Translations under genes and position numbers: made by a program | Source of the DNA: a virus | Strand: one strand, 5' to 3' | DNA: 42,918 nucleotides | Virus record (IMG/VR): IMGVR_UViG_3300038307_000092 | Coordinates: 1-42,918 of that record | Notes under the pieces: model-generated | Database searches by the model: none | What the model saw: the letters and a program-made list of their open reading frames with translations, nothing else | What the model was told of the DNA's origin: nothing | Shown: positions 32,967-40,667 of the stretch, piece after piece | Position numbering within the stretch: the first letter of the stretch is position 1 | How the letters are laid out: each line of letters begins with the position of its first letter

Positions 32967-34205
32967 TTAGGAGCTAAGTTTAAAAGTACACGTACCTGTA
33001 GTACCTACAGTGGTGTTATTGCTATTCAAAACAAAACGCACATAAGGCATTGAGTTGATCGAATTAAATGTAGCTGTCTTTAGGCCGGTAGAACCTATAT
33101 CTGCATTGGCGAGGAGCACCTCTGGATTAGTCCAAGAAGAGCCGTCGAAAGAGTACTGTGCAGCTAGGTCTGCTGTTACTGCGTCCGATCCTCCTGTAAA
33201 TGAGGATGATAACTTACTGAAGATAGTTAAAGCATTTATATTATACCCTAAGAGCGTATTACCAGCTAAGCCACCAGATGCCATAGTCAGTGTTAAGGTA
33301 CCGCCGGAGGTTGATGGGGTTATGGAACCACCATGATTATAACTATGGGAAATAGCATTGGCTAAGGACTTCGCTGTGTAATCTATACTACCATTTCTAT
33401 TAAACTCACCTTGGGCTGTATTAACATCTTCATCAACACCTCCCGTGAAAGCTGTGGGTGTTGTACCAGAAATATTCGTATCCCACGTACCTCCAATAGT
33501 GACACTAGTATTAGTATCGGTACCTATTGATTTCTGCTGGATAATAACTCTACCGTTTGAGGTTGTGGTATCGGTAGCTGATACTTGATTAGCAAAGACC
33601 CTAAACATATCATGTCCTGTTCCGTAGGTCTCGATGGCGGCCTTAAGGTTATCCGCTGCATCTTCTGCCTTAGCGGCAGCATCAGCAGCAAGTAAATCAT
33701 AGGCAGCAAACTGAGTTTTACTAGAAACCACGATACCATTCTCAGTCCCAGCGGCGGCAGCTTCGTAAGTCACAGTAGTAGTAAACCCATCAAGATCATA
33801 AGAGATAAGAGTGATCTCACCTAATCCTTCATCTGTAAAATCAAAAGTCAATGACCCCGGAGAACCCGAGATAATACCGACATAGTATCTACGGATGCCT
33901 AAGTAATCTATTAGCTCTACATAAGGGTCGGGACTGCGGGCGATGTCGTAACTAGGCCCAACAATTAACTCCGTTGTGGAAGATGCAGCAGCCACGCCAT
34001 TAGTAAATGCTGTCTTTACATCGACACCTACTAGAATCTCTTTATTCTTGATATTAAAACTATTAGTTGGGATTGCTGCTGTTACAAGGGCATCTGTAGC
34101 TGTACCTAGTACAGAACTTTCACCGCTGGTATACACAGTACTGCCCGAAACAGTTGCCTTAGAGTCCTTAATATTTAAGGACTGTGAGTCTGTGGTAATT
34201 GCCAT
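32967..34205 (-). CDS. Beta-rich virion structural protein with FTGG repeats (412 aa)
   Basis: Rich in Thr, Ser, Ala and Gly with almost no cysteine, as expected of a structural surface protein. Residues 1-145 are one beta-rich part. Residues 165-195 form an Ala-rich helix. Residues 218-258 (NGRVIIQQ to TAFTGGVDED) and about 300-341 (GGTLTLTM to SSSFTGGSD) are two copies of a motif that also occurs in the insertion of tail tube B. The last about 70 residues read like a discoidin-type end (SFDGSSWTNPEVLL, PYVRFVLNS). Its ATG shares one base with the portal stop (TAATG). Function is unknown beyond a likely virion role. Confidence 0.75.
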   Translation of the reverse strand: MAITTDSQSLNIKDSKATVSGSTVYTSGESSVLGTATDALVTAAIPTNSFNIKNKEILVGVDVKTAFTNGVAAASSTTELIVGPSYDIARSPDPYVELIDYLGIRRYYVGIISGSPGSLTFDFTDEGLGEITLISYDLDGFTTTVTYEAAAAGTENGIVVSSKTQFAAYDLLAADAAAKAEDAADNLKAAIETYGTGHDMFRVFANQVSATDTTTSNGRVIIQQKSIGTDTNTSVTIGGTWDTNISGTTPTAFTGGVDEDVNTAQGEFNRNGSIDYTAKSLANAISHSYNHGGSITPSTSGGTLTLTMASGGLAGNTLLGYNINALTIFSKLSSSFTGGSDAVTADLAAQYSFDGSSWTNPEVLLANADIGSTGLKTATFNSINSMPYVRFVLNSNNTTVGTTGTCTFKLSS

Positions 34206-35797
34206 TATTGAGCTCCTTGCATTTGCTGCATCACTTGTTGTATACCAGCCCCGCCGGTTTCTTGGATATCCTGAGCCGCTGCTTGTTGAGCAGTACTAGC
34301 TACAGCTTGATTAATCATTTGATCTTTCTGCTCCGCCGCCTTCATTTGAGACTGCTGCTGAGCCATAGCCATCTGTTCCTGTTGGACCTGTTGTTCACTC
34401 TTGATCCATAACTCAGAATTAAACCCTAAGGATGTAATCAAAGCCTTACCATATTGATCCCAACGGAACATGGAAGCTGCGTTCTCTGGTAAATTACGTA
34501 CCATCTCCCCCATCTGCATTAGCTTTTGGAGATCGGAATCTCGACTTAATGCCTGTAGACCCGTCACGATCTCAACATTCAGCAGTCCGTCATCGCTTCC
34601 AAACATTTCCTGTAGCCGAGGATCAACATCGCCCTCGCTGATCATGAGGAATAAAGCACGAGACACTAATGGTTTCATTAAATCTCGTGCTATGGCGGAG
34701 AAAGCCCCGCCTAGGACATGCTCCAGTTCTTGTCCGATCATCCGAACAGCTGTAGCTGTTACTCTCTCACCCTGAGGTATACTCGCTGAATCCAACAGAA
34801 ACGCACGTCCTATCTCTTGGCGTAGGATACTAACACCGGCCTGGGTGTGGCTGATCTGAGGGTTCATGGTTGTTGCTGGAGATACTACATGCACCTCATT
34901 GGGTCTTGCGGATATCCAGCCGCCCGTAGGTGTACCGTTAATATCATCAACCTCCGCCATACCTGTGGGATCAACAGCCATCCAGAAAATAGAGGAAGCT
35001 GTAATACCATTAACTAAGCCCTCAGTGAATCCCTCTAGGGTTTTAATATCACCAATGATATCCTCACAGTGACTTCGACCATAATTCTCTCCCGGGATTC
35101 CCGCCCACCTCAGTACAATAAAGTTAGGTATCTTGTAAGACCCGGAATTTGTTACATTACCTTCTATGTCTTGAGTCTGGGAGGACCATGTGCCCTTCTT
35201 ATCCTTATGGAGACGGGTCCATAGAGGTCTATAGCCTCGTCTGTTATCCATATCATTTAAAGAGGTATATAGTACTTCGTTACCCTCAGATGAGATGGAT
35301 TCATATTCTTTATAAATAACCTCCTCAGGCTGTCCATTAATATCCCGCCGAACAACGAACCTATCTAGTCGAATAATCCGTAGGTTCATATCATCTTCTA
35401 AAATTACCATCACATCTCCCACCACAATCAGGTGCTGTAAGATCTGATAAATAGAATCTCGTAGGTTACCTGAGGATAGTTTATTATAAACCTGAAAGCT
35501 AAGGTTACTCAGGAAGCTAGAGATTTCCACCTCTGGTTCGGTACCTGATTCTAATTCAAAACGAAAGAAGGGGGTATCATTTAGGGGCAACAGTGCAGAC
35601 AACATCCGACTAGCCATAGCCGTGACACCGCGAGCGGGGACAGAGCTATAGGGCTGCGGGAGTTGTGACTGCTCGGTCCACCCTTGAGGCGGTAAGGTGC
35701 TTGGGATCGTGACACTTGCGCAGTACCGAGCCCTCTCTAGTTTACTTGTTCTAAGACTATCGAGTATCCTAAACCGATCTGAGTTATGGGTTTGCAT
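34205..35797 (-). CDS. Portal protein (head-tail connector, T7 gp8-like, 530 aa)
   Basis: The dodecameric ring at the packaging vertex. Length is very close to T7 gp8 (536 aa). Family-typical parts are the N-terminal RARYCASVTIPSTLPPQGW (about 19-37), GVTAMASRMLSALLPLNDTPFFR (about 58-80), and ERVTATAVRMIGQELEHVLGGAFSAI (about 342-367), which forms the long stem helix. The C-terminal 70 residues are Gln/Ala-rich with repeated QQ runs, as in other podovirus portals. It lies 3 bases after the upstream coiled-coil gene and heads the structural block. Confidence 0.95.
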   Translation of the reverse strand: MQTHNSDRFRILDSLRTSKLERARYCASVTIPSTLPPQGWTEQSQLPQPYSSVPARGVTAMASRMLSALLPLNDTPFFRFELESGTEPEVEISSFLSNLSFQVYNKLSSGNLRDSIYQILQHLIVVGDVMVILEDDMNLRIIRLDRFVVRRDINGQPEEVIYKEYESISSEGNEVLYTSLNDMDNRRGYRPLWTRLHKDKKGTWSSQTQDIEGNVTNSGSYKIPNFIVLRWAGIPGENYGRSHCEDIIGDIKTLEGFTEGLVNGITASSIFWMAVDPTGMAEVDDINGTPTGGWISARPNEVHVVSPATTMNPQISHTQAGVSILRQEIGRAFLLDSASIPQGERVTATAVRMIGQELEHVLGGAFSAIARDLMKPLVSRALFLMISEGDVDPRLQEMFGSDDGLLNVEIVTGLQALSRDSDLQKLMQMGEMVRNLPENAASMFRWDQYGKALITSLGFNSELWIKSEQQVQQEQMAMAQQQSQMKAAEQKDQMINQAVASTAQQAAAQDIQETGGAGIQQVMQQMQGAQ

Positions 35798-35800
35798 GGC

Positions 35801-36163
35801 TTAGAGGGGTCTTCTTGAGGTTGTAGGAGCACCCCTAGATGCTTCGGTCTTAGTGCCAGAGGCTAATGATGTCCACATATTAACAACTTTATTGTCAGTG
35901 TCAGCCTGAGCTAAGGAGGATTCACCCTCTGTACTTCCGATGGCATCTGTCTCCTGCTGCTCGAGTGTCGCTACTCTCTCAGCTTCCGTCCTCTTATCCT
36001 GCTCTCTCTTTTGGGTTTCAATAGCCGTTCGTCTACGATCAGCTTCCTCTTGGTACTTTCGTGCCTTCTCTTGACGTTCCTTGGCTAAGTTGTCTTCAAA
36101 AGCAAGGAGCTCCTGCCGCTCAGCCGCCGAGGGTCCGCTTGGAATACTTGGTCCACCACCCAT
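35801..36163 (-). CDS. Coiled-coil protein upstream of portal (120 aa)
   Basis: Not recognised. Residues 15-70 are a strongly charged Glu/Arg/Lys/Gln helix likely to form a coiled coil; the N-terminus is GGGPSIPSGPS and the C-terminus is Ser/Thr/Arg-rich. The AGGAGGTGA just before the ATG is one of the strongest ribosome binding sites here and doubles as the end of the upstream gene. Short coiled-coil proteins directly before portal are common in podoviruses; a head-assembly or virion role is possible. Confidence 0.75.
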   Translation of the reverse strand: MGGGPSIPSGPSAAERQELLAFEDNLAKERQEKARKYQEEADRRRTAIETQKREQDKRTEAERVATLEQQETDAIGSTEGESSLAQADTDNKVVNMWTSLASGTKTEASRGAPTTSRRPL

Positions 36164-36166
36164 AAG

Positions 36167-36358
36167 TCACCTCCTTTTGTTTTGTAGTTTAATCACAGAT
36201 TCAATAGCCTGAATAACTTCAATCCGTCCTTTTTGTTTAGCAGCAAGTCTTGTAAAAGCCTCACTGTTTAGAAAATCTGTATACTCTTCACCGGGGAATT
36301 TATTCCTCAGGTATTTTGGAAGATCTTCGTCCAGCCTTGGTAGCTGTTTCCAGTCCAT
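36167..36358 (-). CDS. Small protein of unknown function (63 aa)
   Basis: The ATG at 36358 is preferred because GAGGAG lies 8 bases upstream; the in-frame TTG at 36373 overlaps that site and is unlikely. The protein reads MDWKQLPRLDEDLPKYLRNK and ends in a basic helix. No family is recognised. Its first 59 bases overlap the end of the preceding small gene in another frame, and its last codons (AGG AGG TGA) serve as the ribosome binding site of the 120-aa gene. Confidence 0.65.
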   Translation of the reverse strand: MDWKQLPRLDEDLPKYLRNKFPGEEYTDFLNSEAFTRLAAKQKGRIEVIQAIESVIKLQNKRR

Positions 36359-36485
36359 CGAGTTTCTCCTCAAGAGTGTCTATCTGAGTCATCATAGCTC
36401 GTATAACCAACAGCATTTCAGCGGGGGTTACTGAGGCATTCATCTTAATCTTACGTTCAATGTTATTTAAATTATGCATTGGCAT
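36300..36485 (-). CDS. Small helical protein overlapping the reductase end (61 aa)
   Basis: Three in-frame ATGs lie at 36491, 36485 and 36479. The middle one has GGAG about 7 bases upstream and is chosen. The protein has a helical centre (TPAEMLLVIRAMMTQIDTLE) that could form a short coiled coil. It overlaps the last bases of the reductase gene and the start of the next small gene. Function unknown. Confidence 0.55.
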   Translation of the reverse strand: MPMHNLNNIERKIKMNASVTPAEMLLVIRAMMTQIDTLEEKLDGLETATKAGRRSSKIPEE

Positions 36486-38397
36486 TGGCATTCTCCGTTA
36501 AATCTACGACCTCACACGCACCCCCGTGGCATGCGAGCTCTTGTGAACCAGTAGTATGATCCTCTGTCTCATACTGAGTTAGTTTATCCCAAGGCAAATC
36601 GAAAGGCATTTCTAAGACGAGAGTGTCATACTCGTACTCAGTTAAAGCTTCGAAAGGAGCTTGGTCATATATATTATCATCATAGGGTAGAAAGGAAACG
36701 CCTGAGATATAATCCCAATTCTTCCAGACCCAATCCCCAATCGCCATGAAGTCTTTATCAGTATATGATACAGTGATGCTTGGTTTATGATCACACCAAT
36801 GCTTTTGATACTCAAGCCAGAGATCTAGGTGATCTGCGGGGTTAAGCTCTGCTTGGGTGATACAATCCATAGGAGACTTGATAGGGAAAGAAAAGATTAC
36901 AGTCTTATCTGTATTCGCTAAGCAAGGCTCGTTAGGGATACCGTTGTCTATCATAAACTGACAGATTGGATCGGTAATATCAATCCGTACACGACGTACG
37001 TAGAATTGTGAATACCTAGGGTGTAAGCCAGAAGCTGTACCAGCCACAAGACTCGTAGTTCCTGAGGGCTTACAGCACGTCAAGGCTTTCGACGGAGGTA
37101 TCCCGAGCTTCTCTGACCACCGAAGGTTGGTCGCTTCGGCTTCTTCTTTGAGCTTCTTAAGAGTCCAGCGAAGCTTGGGCATACCAAGTTGACCAGACAT
37201 GAGCTTATTATCATAGATACCTGTATAGGATACCCCAAGTAATCTCTCTTCTTCACAGTTCTCCTTCCACTTCTCATCTAGATAGGGGAAATTACAGGCT
37301 GCGGACTGGACCGTGCCTAGTATAGTAGCGATTCTAACCTTTTCTAACAAGGTTTCCAGTGTGTCCTCAGACCGTATCACAACTTCCGTTAAGTTACAGA
37401 ACTGTTTATCTCGGAGGATAATCTCAGAGCAAGGATTTGTCCCGAAGGAGATACCCTCAATCTCTCGACCAGATTTCTCAGCCAGATTCTTGAGAGCTTC
37501 GCGGTTACATATACCACGCTCTCCAGATTTAGAATTATATAATGAGGTCCACTCATCGAGGAACTCAGACATGGTTGGCTTGGTCTCATAGACAGCCGAG
37601 TTGTTAGCTAGACGGCGATGCCCTGCGGCTTCCCACCAAGGGCCAGCCTTACAGTTAGCCATCTCTCGGTCACCTAAGTCGCTGAGGGAGATCAAGGCTG
37701 ATCGTCTCACAGAGCCTACGATGACAATCTCACCAATCATACAGGCCAGATCGTGGATCTCAATGCTCTTGAGCTTCCGGCCACGGGCTGTCATGAACTT
37801 ATTTACAGTGAACCGAAACAGTTTCTCTAGCGGATCAGGCCCAGAGGCCCTGCCTCCGAAGGTCTTTAGTCGTTCGCCAGCAGGCCTAATCAAATGTGTC
37901 TCCCATGTGGGGTGACGGCCAGCAAACAAGGCAGTTAGTAGGCTATGGTAGGCATTAGCCCAGCCATATCGAGAATCCTCGACTACAATAATATTATCTA
38001 CACAGCGTACAATCTCCTCAGGAACCTCAGGTAGTAGGTTTACCTCTTTAGCCTCACAGGAGAAGCCTACGCCGGTCCCGCAACACAAGATCTGAAGAAG
38101 ATTAGGTAAAGATCTGATCTCGTTGATCGCAATATACGAACAGTTGTATAAACAAGTGTCATCTACATCAGAAGCGGGACCAGCAGTCATCAAAGCACGC
38201 ATGCTTGGGAAGACCTCGCGTTGTTGGGTCGCCAAGCGAGCCTGTTTCCACTCGTGATTGTCCAGAGATATACCAAAACGAGCACTCATGTAGTCATAGT
38301 ACCTATCTACACATTCGAACCATCGTTCGCGTCTCTGTTTTGTTTCATCCCACCTACAATACTTCGATTTCACAATGAATTTTTGAAAGTTATCCAT
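36472..38397 (-). CDS. nrdJ: Class II (adenosylcobalamin-dependent) ribonucleotide reductase (641 aa)
   Basis: Reduces ribonucleoside triphosphates to deoxy forms to feed phage DNA synthesis. The active-site motif NPCSE is at 321-325 (radical cysteine Cys323, Glu325). NCSY with Cys86 and CNLTE with Cys334 fit the substrate-reducing pair, CCGTGVGFS is at 105-113, and CHGGAC at 623-628 is the C-terminal redox pair. A single-chain enzyme of this size with no partner R2 gene is typical of monomeric B12-dependent enzymes. I start it at ATG 38397, 10 bases after the exonuclease stop, rather than at the upstream TTG. All key residues are present, so it is probably active in a host with cobalamin. 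Confidence 0.92.
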   Translation of the reverse strand: MDNFQKFIVKSKYCRWDETKQRRERWFECVDRYYDYMSARFGISLDNHEWKQARLATQQREVFPSMRALMTAGPASDVDDTCLYNCSYIAINEIRSLPNLLQILCCGTGVGFSCEAKEVNLLPEVPEEIVRCVDNIIVVEDSRYGWANAYHSLLTALFAGRHPTWETHLIRPAGERLKTFGGRASGPDPLEKLFRFTVNKFMTARGRKLKSIEIHDLACMIGEIVIVGSVRRSALISLSDLGDREMANCKAGPWWEAAGHRRLANNSAVYETKPTMSEFLDEWTSLYNSKSGERGICNREALKNLAEKSGREIEGISFGTNPCSEIILRDKQFCNLTEVVIRSEDTLETLLEKVRIATILGTVQSAACNFPYLDEKWKENCEEERLLGVSYTGIYDNKLMSGQLGMPKLRWTLKKLKEEAEATNLRWSEKLGIPPSKALTCCKPSGTTSLVAGTASGLHPRYSQFYVRRVRIDITDPICQFMIDNGIPNEPCLANTDKTVIFSFPIKSPMDCITQAELNPADHLDLWLEYQKHWCDHKPSITVSYTDKDFMAIGDWVWKNWDYISGVSFLPYDDNIYDQAPFEALTEYEYDTLVLEMPFDLPWDKLTQYETEDHTTGSQELACHGGACEVVDLTENANANA

Positions 38398-38407
38398 AAT
38401 TTGTTCT

Positions 38408-39163
38408 TTATACTCCAACTTTAGGGACCCAAAGGTCAATTTCGTTTGTTATGCTATCATAATCCCCGTTTCGTAGGATCCTAACGCACCTAGCCATGGC
38501 AAGAGCCAAGTCTAAGTCCTCAAGATCGCACGTATGCTTAGGAATATACTTTTCATCTGAATACATGTCTATAATATTTTGAATTATGTCCTCACCTTCC
38601 CACTTTTTAAGGAAAGATCGAGCTCTTTTGTGCCCTATCCGCCAGAGACCGGGGATTGTATCAGTACTATCTCCTGCCATCCACTGGACCAAGAAGAATT
38701 CATCTGCTTCCTCTTCAGTGACATGTACAGGAGCATCTTCCTTGTCCGGATTGAAGTGCCATCCCGGTACACACCTCAAGTCCTTGTCAATTGTCACGGA
38801 AACCGCCTCGTAGCCTGAGGCTCGCATCCCAAGGATGTCATCAGCCTCCAGTTTGTCTATAAATTCACAGTTATAGATATCAAACATATAGTCTCGTACT
38901 TCTGAGAGATATTCGGGGGTAGGTTGTCCTTCCCGACTCATCTTATAGCGAGGCCAGACTTCTCTTCGGTAGTTATCTTTGCGACTACAGCTGAGGCACA
39001 TCGTAAACTCTTCTGTCTCAGCTGGCAACCAGTTCTCTAGGTATTCCTCAATCATCTGGGGAATAAACGCAGGGTCATCGGACTCAGCTCTAAAAGCTAC
39101 ACGGTAAGCCACAATGTCAGCGTCAATCGCTGCCTTCGTCGGGCACGGGGGGATCTTCTCCAT
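38408..39163 (-). CDS. 5'-3' exonuclease, FEN/PIN type (T7 gp6-like, 251 aa)
   Basis: Acidic metal-binding residues appear in the expected order: AIDADIV (Asp15/Asp17), KLEADDILGM (about 107-116), TIDKDLRCVPG (about 127-137) and MAGDSTDTIPG (about 161-171), followed by the helix-hairpin-helix segment GLWRIGHKRARSFL. It should remove RNA primers, process flaps and help break down host DNA. The ATG at 39163 is preferred because AGGAG lies 7 bases upstream; the TTG two codons earlier overlaps that site. It overlaps the kinase gene by 41 bases. Confidence 0.87.
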   Translation of the reverse strand: MEKIPPCPTKAAIDADIVAYRVAFRAESDDPAFIPQMIEEYLENWLPAETEEFTMCLSCSRKDNYRREVWPRYKMSREGQPTPEYLSEVRDYMFDIYNCEFIDKLEADDILGMRASGYEAVSVTIDKDLRCVPGWHFNPDKEDAPVHVTEEEADEFFLVQWMAGDSTDTIPGLWRIGHKRARSFLKKWEGEDIIQNIIDMYSDEKYIPKHTCDLEDLDLALAMARCVRILRNGDYDSITNEIDLWVPKVGV

Positions 39164-39863
39164 CCTCAAACTCCTTCATTAAGATATCAATCAGCTCACT
39201 GAGCATGTCTTCTAATTCTTCAGTATCATAAGTAACATCATCGTCATCTAGGTTAGTAGTTAACCCAGCTGCCGATACCCCACACCAAATCGGAGCCATA
39301 GCCCTAGTCTTTACCCTTAGGGTTTCAGAATCCCCGTCATTGAGGAGATGATAATCAAACCACGCACCTTGCTCTTGGTCTCCCTCCTCGATGTCGTTAG
39401 CCATAGCCTCAGATTCGTGTTGTCTCCAATCAGCGTCAGCTTCTGGGAGATCTCTAACCCCCGGAGACATGAAGATTAAGGTTGCGTTGTACTTTATTCC
39501 CATACCTACTTCGTTATGGTATCGACAATCATCTACAATAACACACCTTTCCCAAAAGGGATTACCTTTCTCCAACTCTGCCTTCTCTTCTTCTATAATC
39601 AGGCTTAAGTCCTTTTCAAAAGCCTCAACCCAATGCGAAGGATTTTCCGTTCGTCTCATAGAACCTAGTTCCTGACAGAAGGATCGGTAATCCTCGGGAG
39701 TTTTGTCTTTAGTGTACCCTCGTTCCTTTGCTTCCCTCTTGAGAGGATCAGCGAAGGATAATAACTTAGGAACCAATCCTAAGTCGAATGATTCTTTAGC
39801 AATTAGATTAGCCAGCGTACTCTTTCCCACCCTCGCTTGCCCTGAAATAATTATCAACTCCAT
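39123..39863 (-). CDS. Deoxynucleoside monophosphate kinase-like P-loop protein (246 aa)
   Basis: Begins MELIIISGQARVGKSTLANL, with the P-loop GQARVGKST at residues 8-16. A lid- and substrate-side region follows (SFADPLKREAKERGY, DYRSFCQELGSMRR), then a Walker B-like stretch VIVDDCRYHNEV. This pattern fits phage dNMP kinases (as in T4 gp1), which phosphorylate dNMPs released from host DNA. The C-terminal 45 residues are acidic and Asp/Glu-rich. RBS AAGGAG is 7 bases upstream. Its place between exonuclease and reductase genes agrees with nucleotide recycling. Confidence 0.82.
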   Translation of the reverse strand: MELIIISGQARVGKSTLANLIAKESFDLGLVPKLLSFADPLKREAKERGYTKDKTPEDYRSFCQELGSMRRTENPSHWVEAFEKDLSLIIEEEKAELEKGNPFWERCVIVDDCRYHNEVGMGIKYNATLIFMSPGVRDLPEADADWRQHESEAMANDIEEGDQEQGAWFDYHLLNDGDSETLRVKTRAMAPIWCGVSAAGLTTNLDDDDVTYDTEELEDMLSELIDILMKEFEDGEDPPVPDEGSD

Positions 39864-40347
39864 GTTCTATCTCCTTATAGAGTTTGTGTGGTTCTACGTA
39901 TACCCCGACTTGAAACCCAACTATCCTTAGTATATAACAGACCATCAACCCACAAGACATAAGCTTGAAAGAGGAAGGTATATACCTAAGCAGTGTCCAC
40001 CAGAGGACGTACTCTAAGGTATTGCCTATCTTAAAAGCATCGGACTTGATAAAATTAACGATCTGTTTTCTATCAACAACCGCACGGCCTAGGTTGACCC
40101 TAAGTTCTTTAGAAGTTGGGTGTTTTTGTGTGTATGCTTTACTGAATACTTTGTAAGGTATAAAAGAAAATCTTCGTTTTGAATTAGACGTAATTACAAA
40201 CTCATTTCCATCTCCATAACGAATCAGTATGGCTGTGTGTGTTATCTCTTCTCTCGAAAATAAATAGAAGAAACCTAGGAACAACGAATAGATGTTTCCT
40301 AACCTCCTATCTACCCTATAGAAGAGCACTATAATCTCTGGGTTCAT
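39808..40347 (-). CDS. Permuted papain-like (NlpC/P60-type) protein (179 aa)
   Basis: Residues 33-45 (EEITHTAILIRYG) give a histidine (His37) at the start of a beta strand, and 131-140 (SCGLMVCYIL) give a cysteine (Cys132) at the start of a helix. His first and Cys later is the order of circularly permuted NlpC/P60-like cysteine peptidases (YaeF/YiiX type). Residues 5-30 are hydrophobic and might lie at a membrane. It could act as a peptidoglycan amidase/peptidase or as an acyltransferase-like enzyme; the fold call is by eye. Its start overlaps the upstream stop (ATGA) and its end overlaps the kinase gene by 56 bases. Confidence 0.5.
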   Translation of the reverse strand: MNPEIIVLFYRVDRRLGNIYSLFLGFFYLFSREEITHTAILIRYGDGNEFVITSNSKRRFSFIPYKVFSKAYTQKHPTSKELRVNLGRAVVDRKQIVNFIKSDAFKIGNTLEYVLWWTLLRYIPSSFKLMSCGLMVCYILRIVGFQVGVYVEPHKLYKEIEHGVDNYFRASEGGKEYAG

Positions 40348-40667
40348 TGATACATGATCGTCATATGTAACATTGTAGCGAGTGCGTGTTCAATCTTAGC
40401 ACCCTCTGATCTCTCCCACCCGGTTAACATGTAAATGATATCACACGTAGTGATGTCAGTCAAGTCTCGAGACATAACAATCCGAAGACCTTCTGTGCTC
40501 GATAGCTGATCGTCGGTTAAATCTAGTTGCTTATCTTCTTTACAAGGATTAATAATTTTATAAATACCTTGCGAGTTAAGGGCAGCCTCAGCTCTATAGA
40601 ATTCCTTACGATTAAAATCATGGCAGCCTCTCATAGGGCCTGCGATATATAAATTCAATTGTTCCAT
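40344..40667 (-). CDS. DUF4406 / nucleoside 2-deoxyribosyltransferase-like protein (107 aa)
   Basis: The opening NLYIAGPMRG followed by NRKEFYRAEAAL, then a NPC near residue 41, MSRDLTDITTCDIIYMLTGWE (about 84-100) and GAKIEHALA, is the DUF4406 signature. This family has the Rossmann-like fold of nucleoside 2-deoxyribosyltransferases and is common in phages; its reaction is unproven, and a nucleotide-salvage or nucleotide-sensing role is inferred. The ATG directly follows the polymerase stop. Confidence 0.8.
   Translation of the reverse strand: MEQLNLYIAGPMRGCHDFNRKEFYRAEAALNSQGIYKIINPCKEDKQLDLTDDQLSSTEGLRIVMSRDLTDITTCDIIYMLTGWERSEGAKIEHALATMLHMTIMYQ

Noticed and set aside
38397-38439. Upstream TTG start for the ribonucleotide reductase
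   Set aside because: It would overlap the exonuclease by about 30 bases, and the family-like sequence begins at the ATG at 38397.
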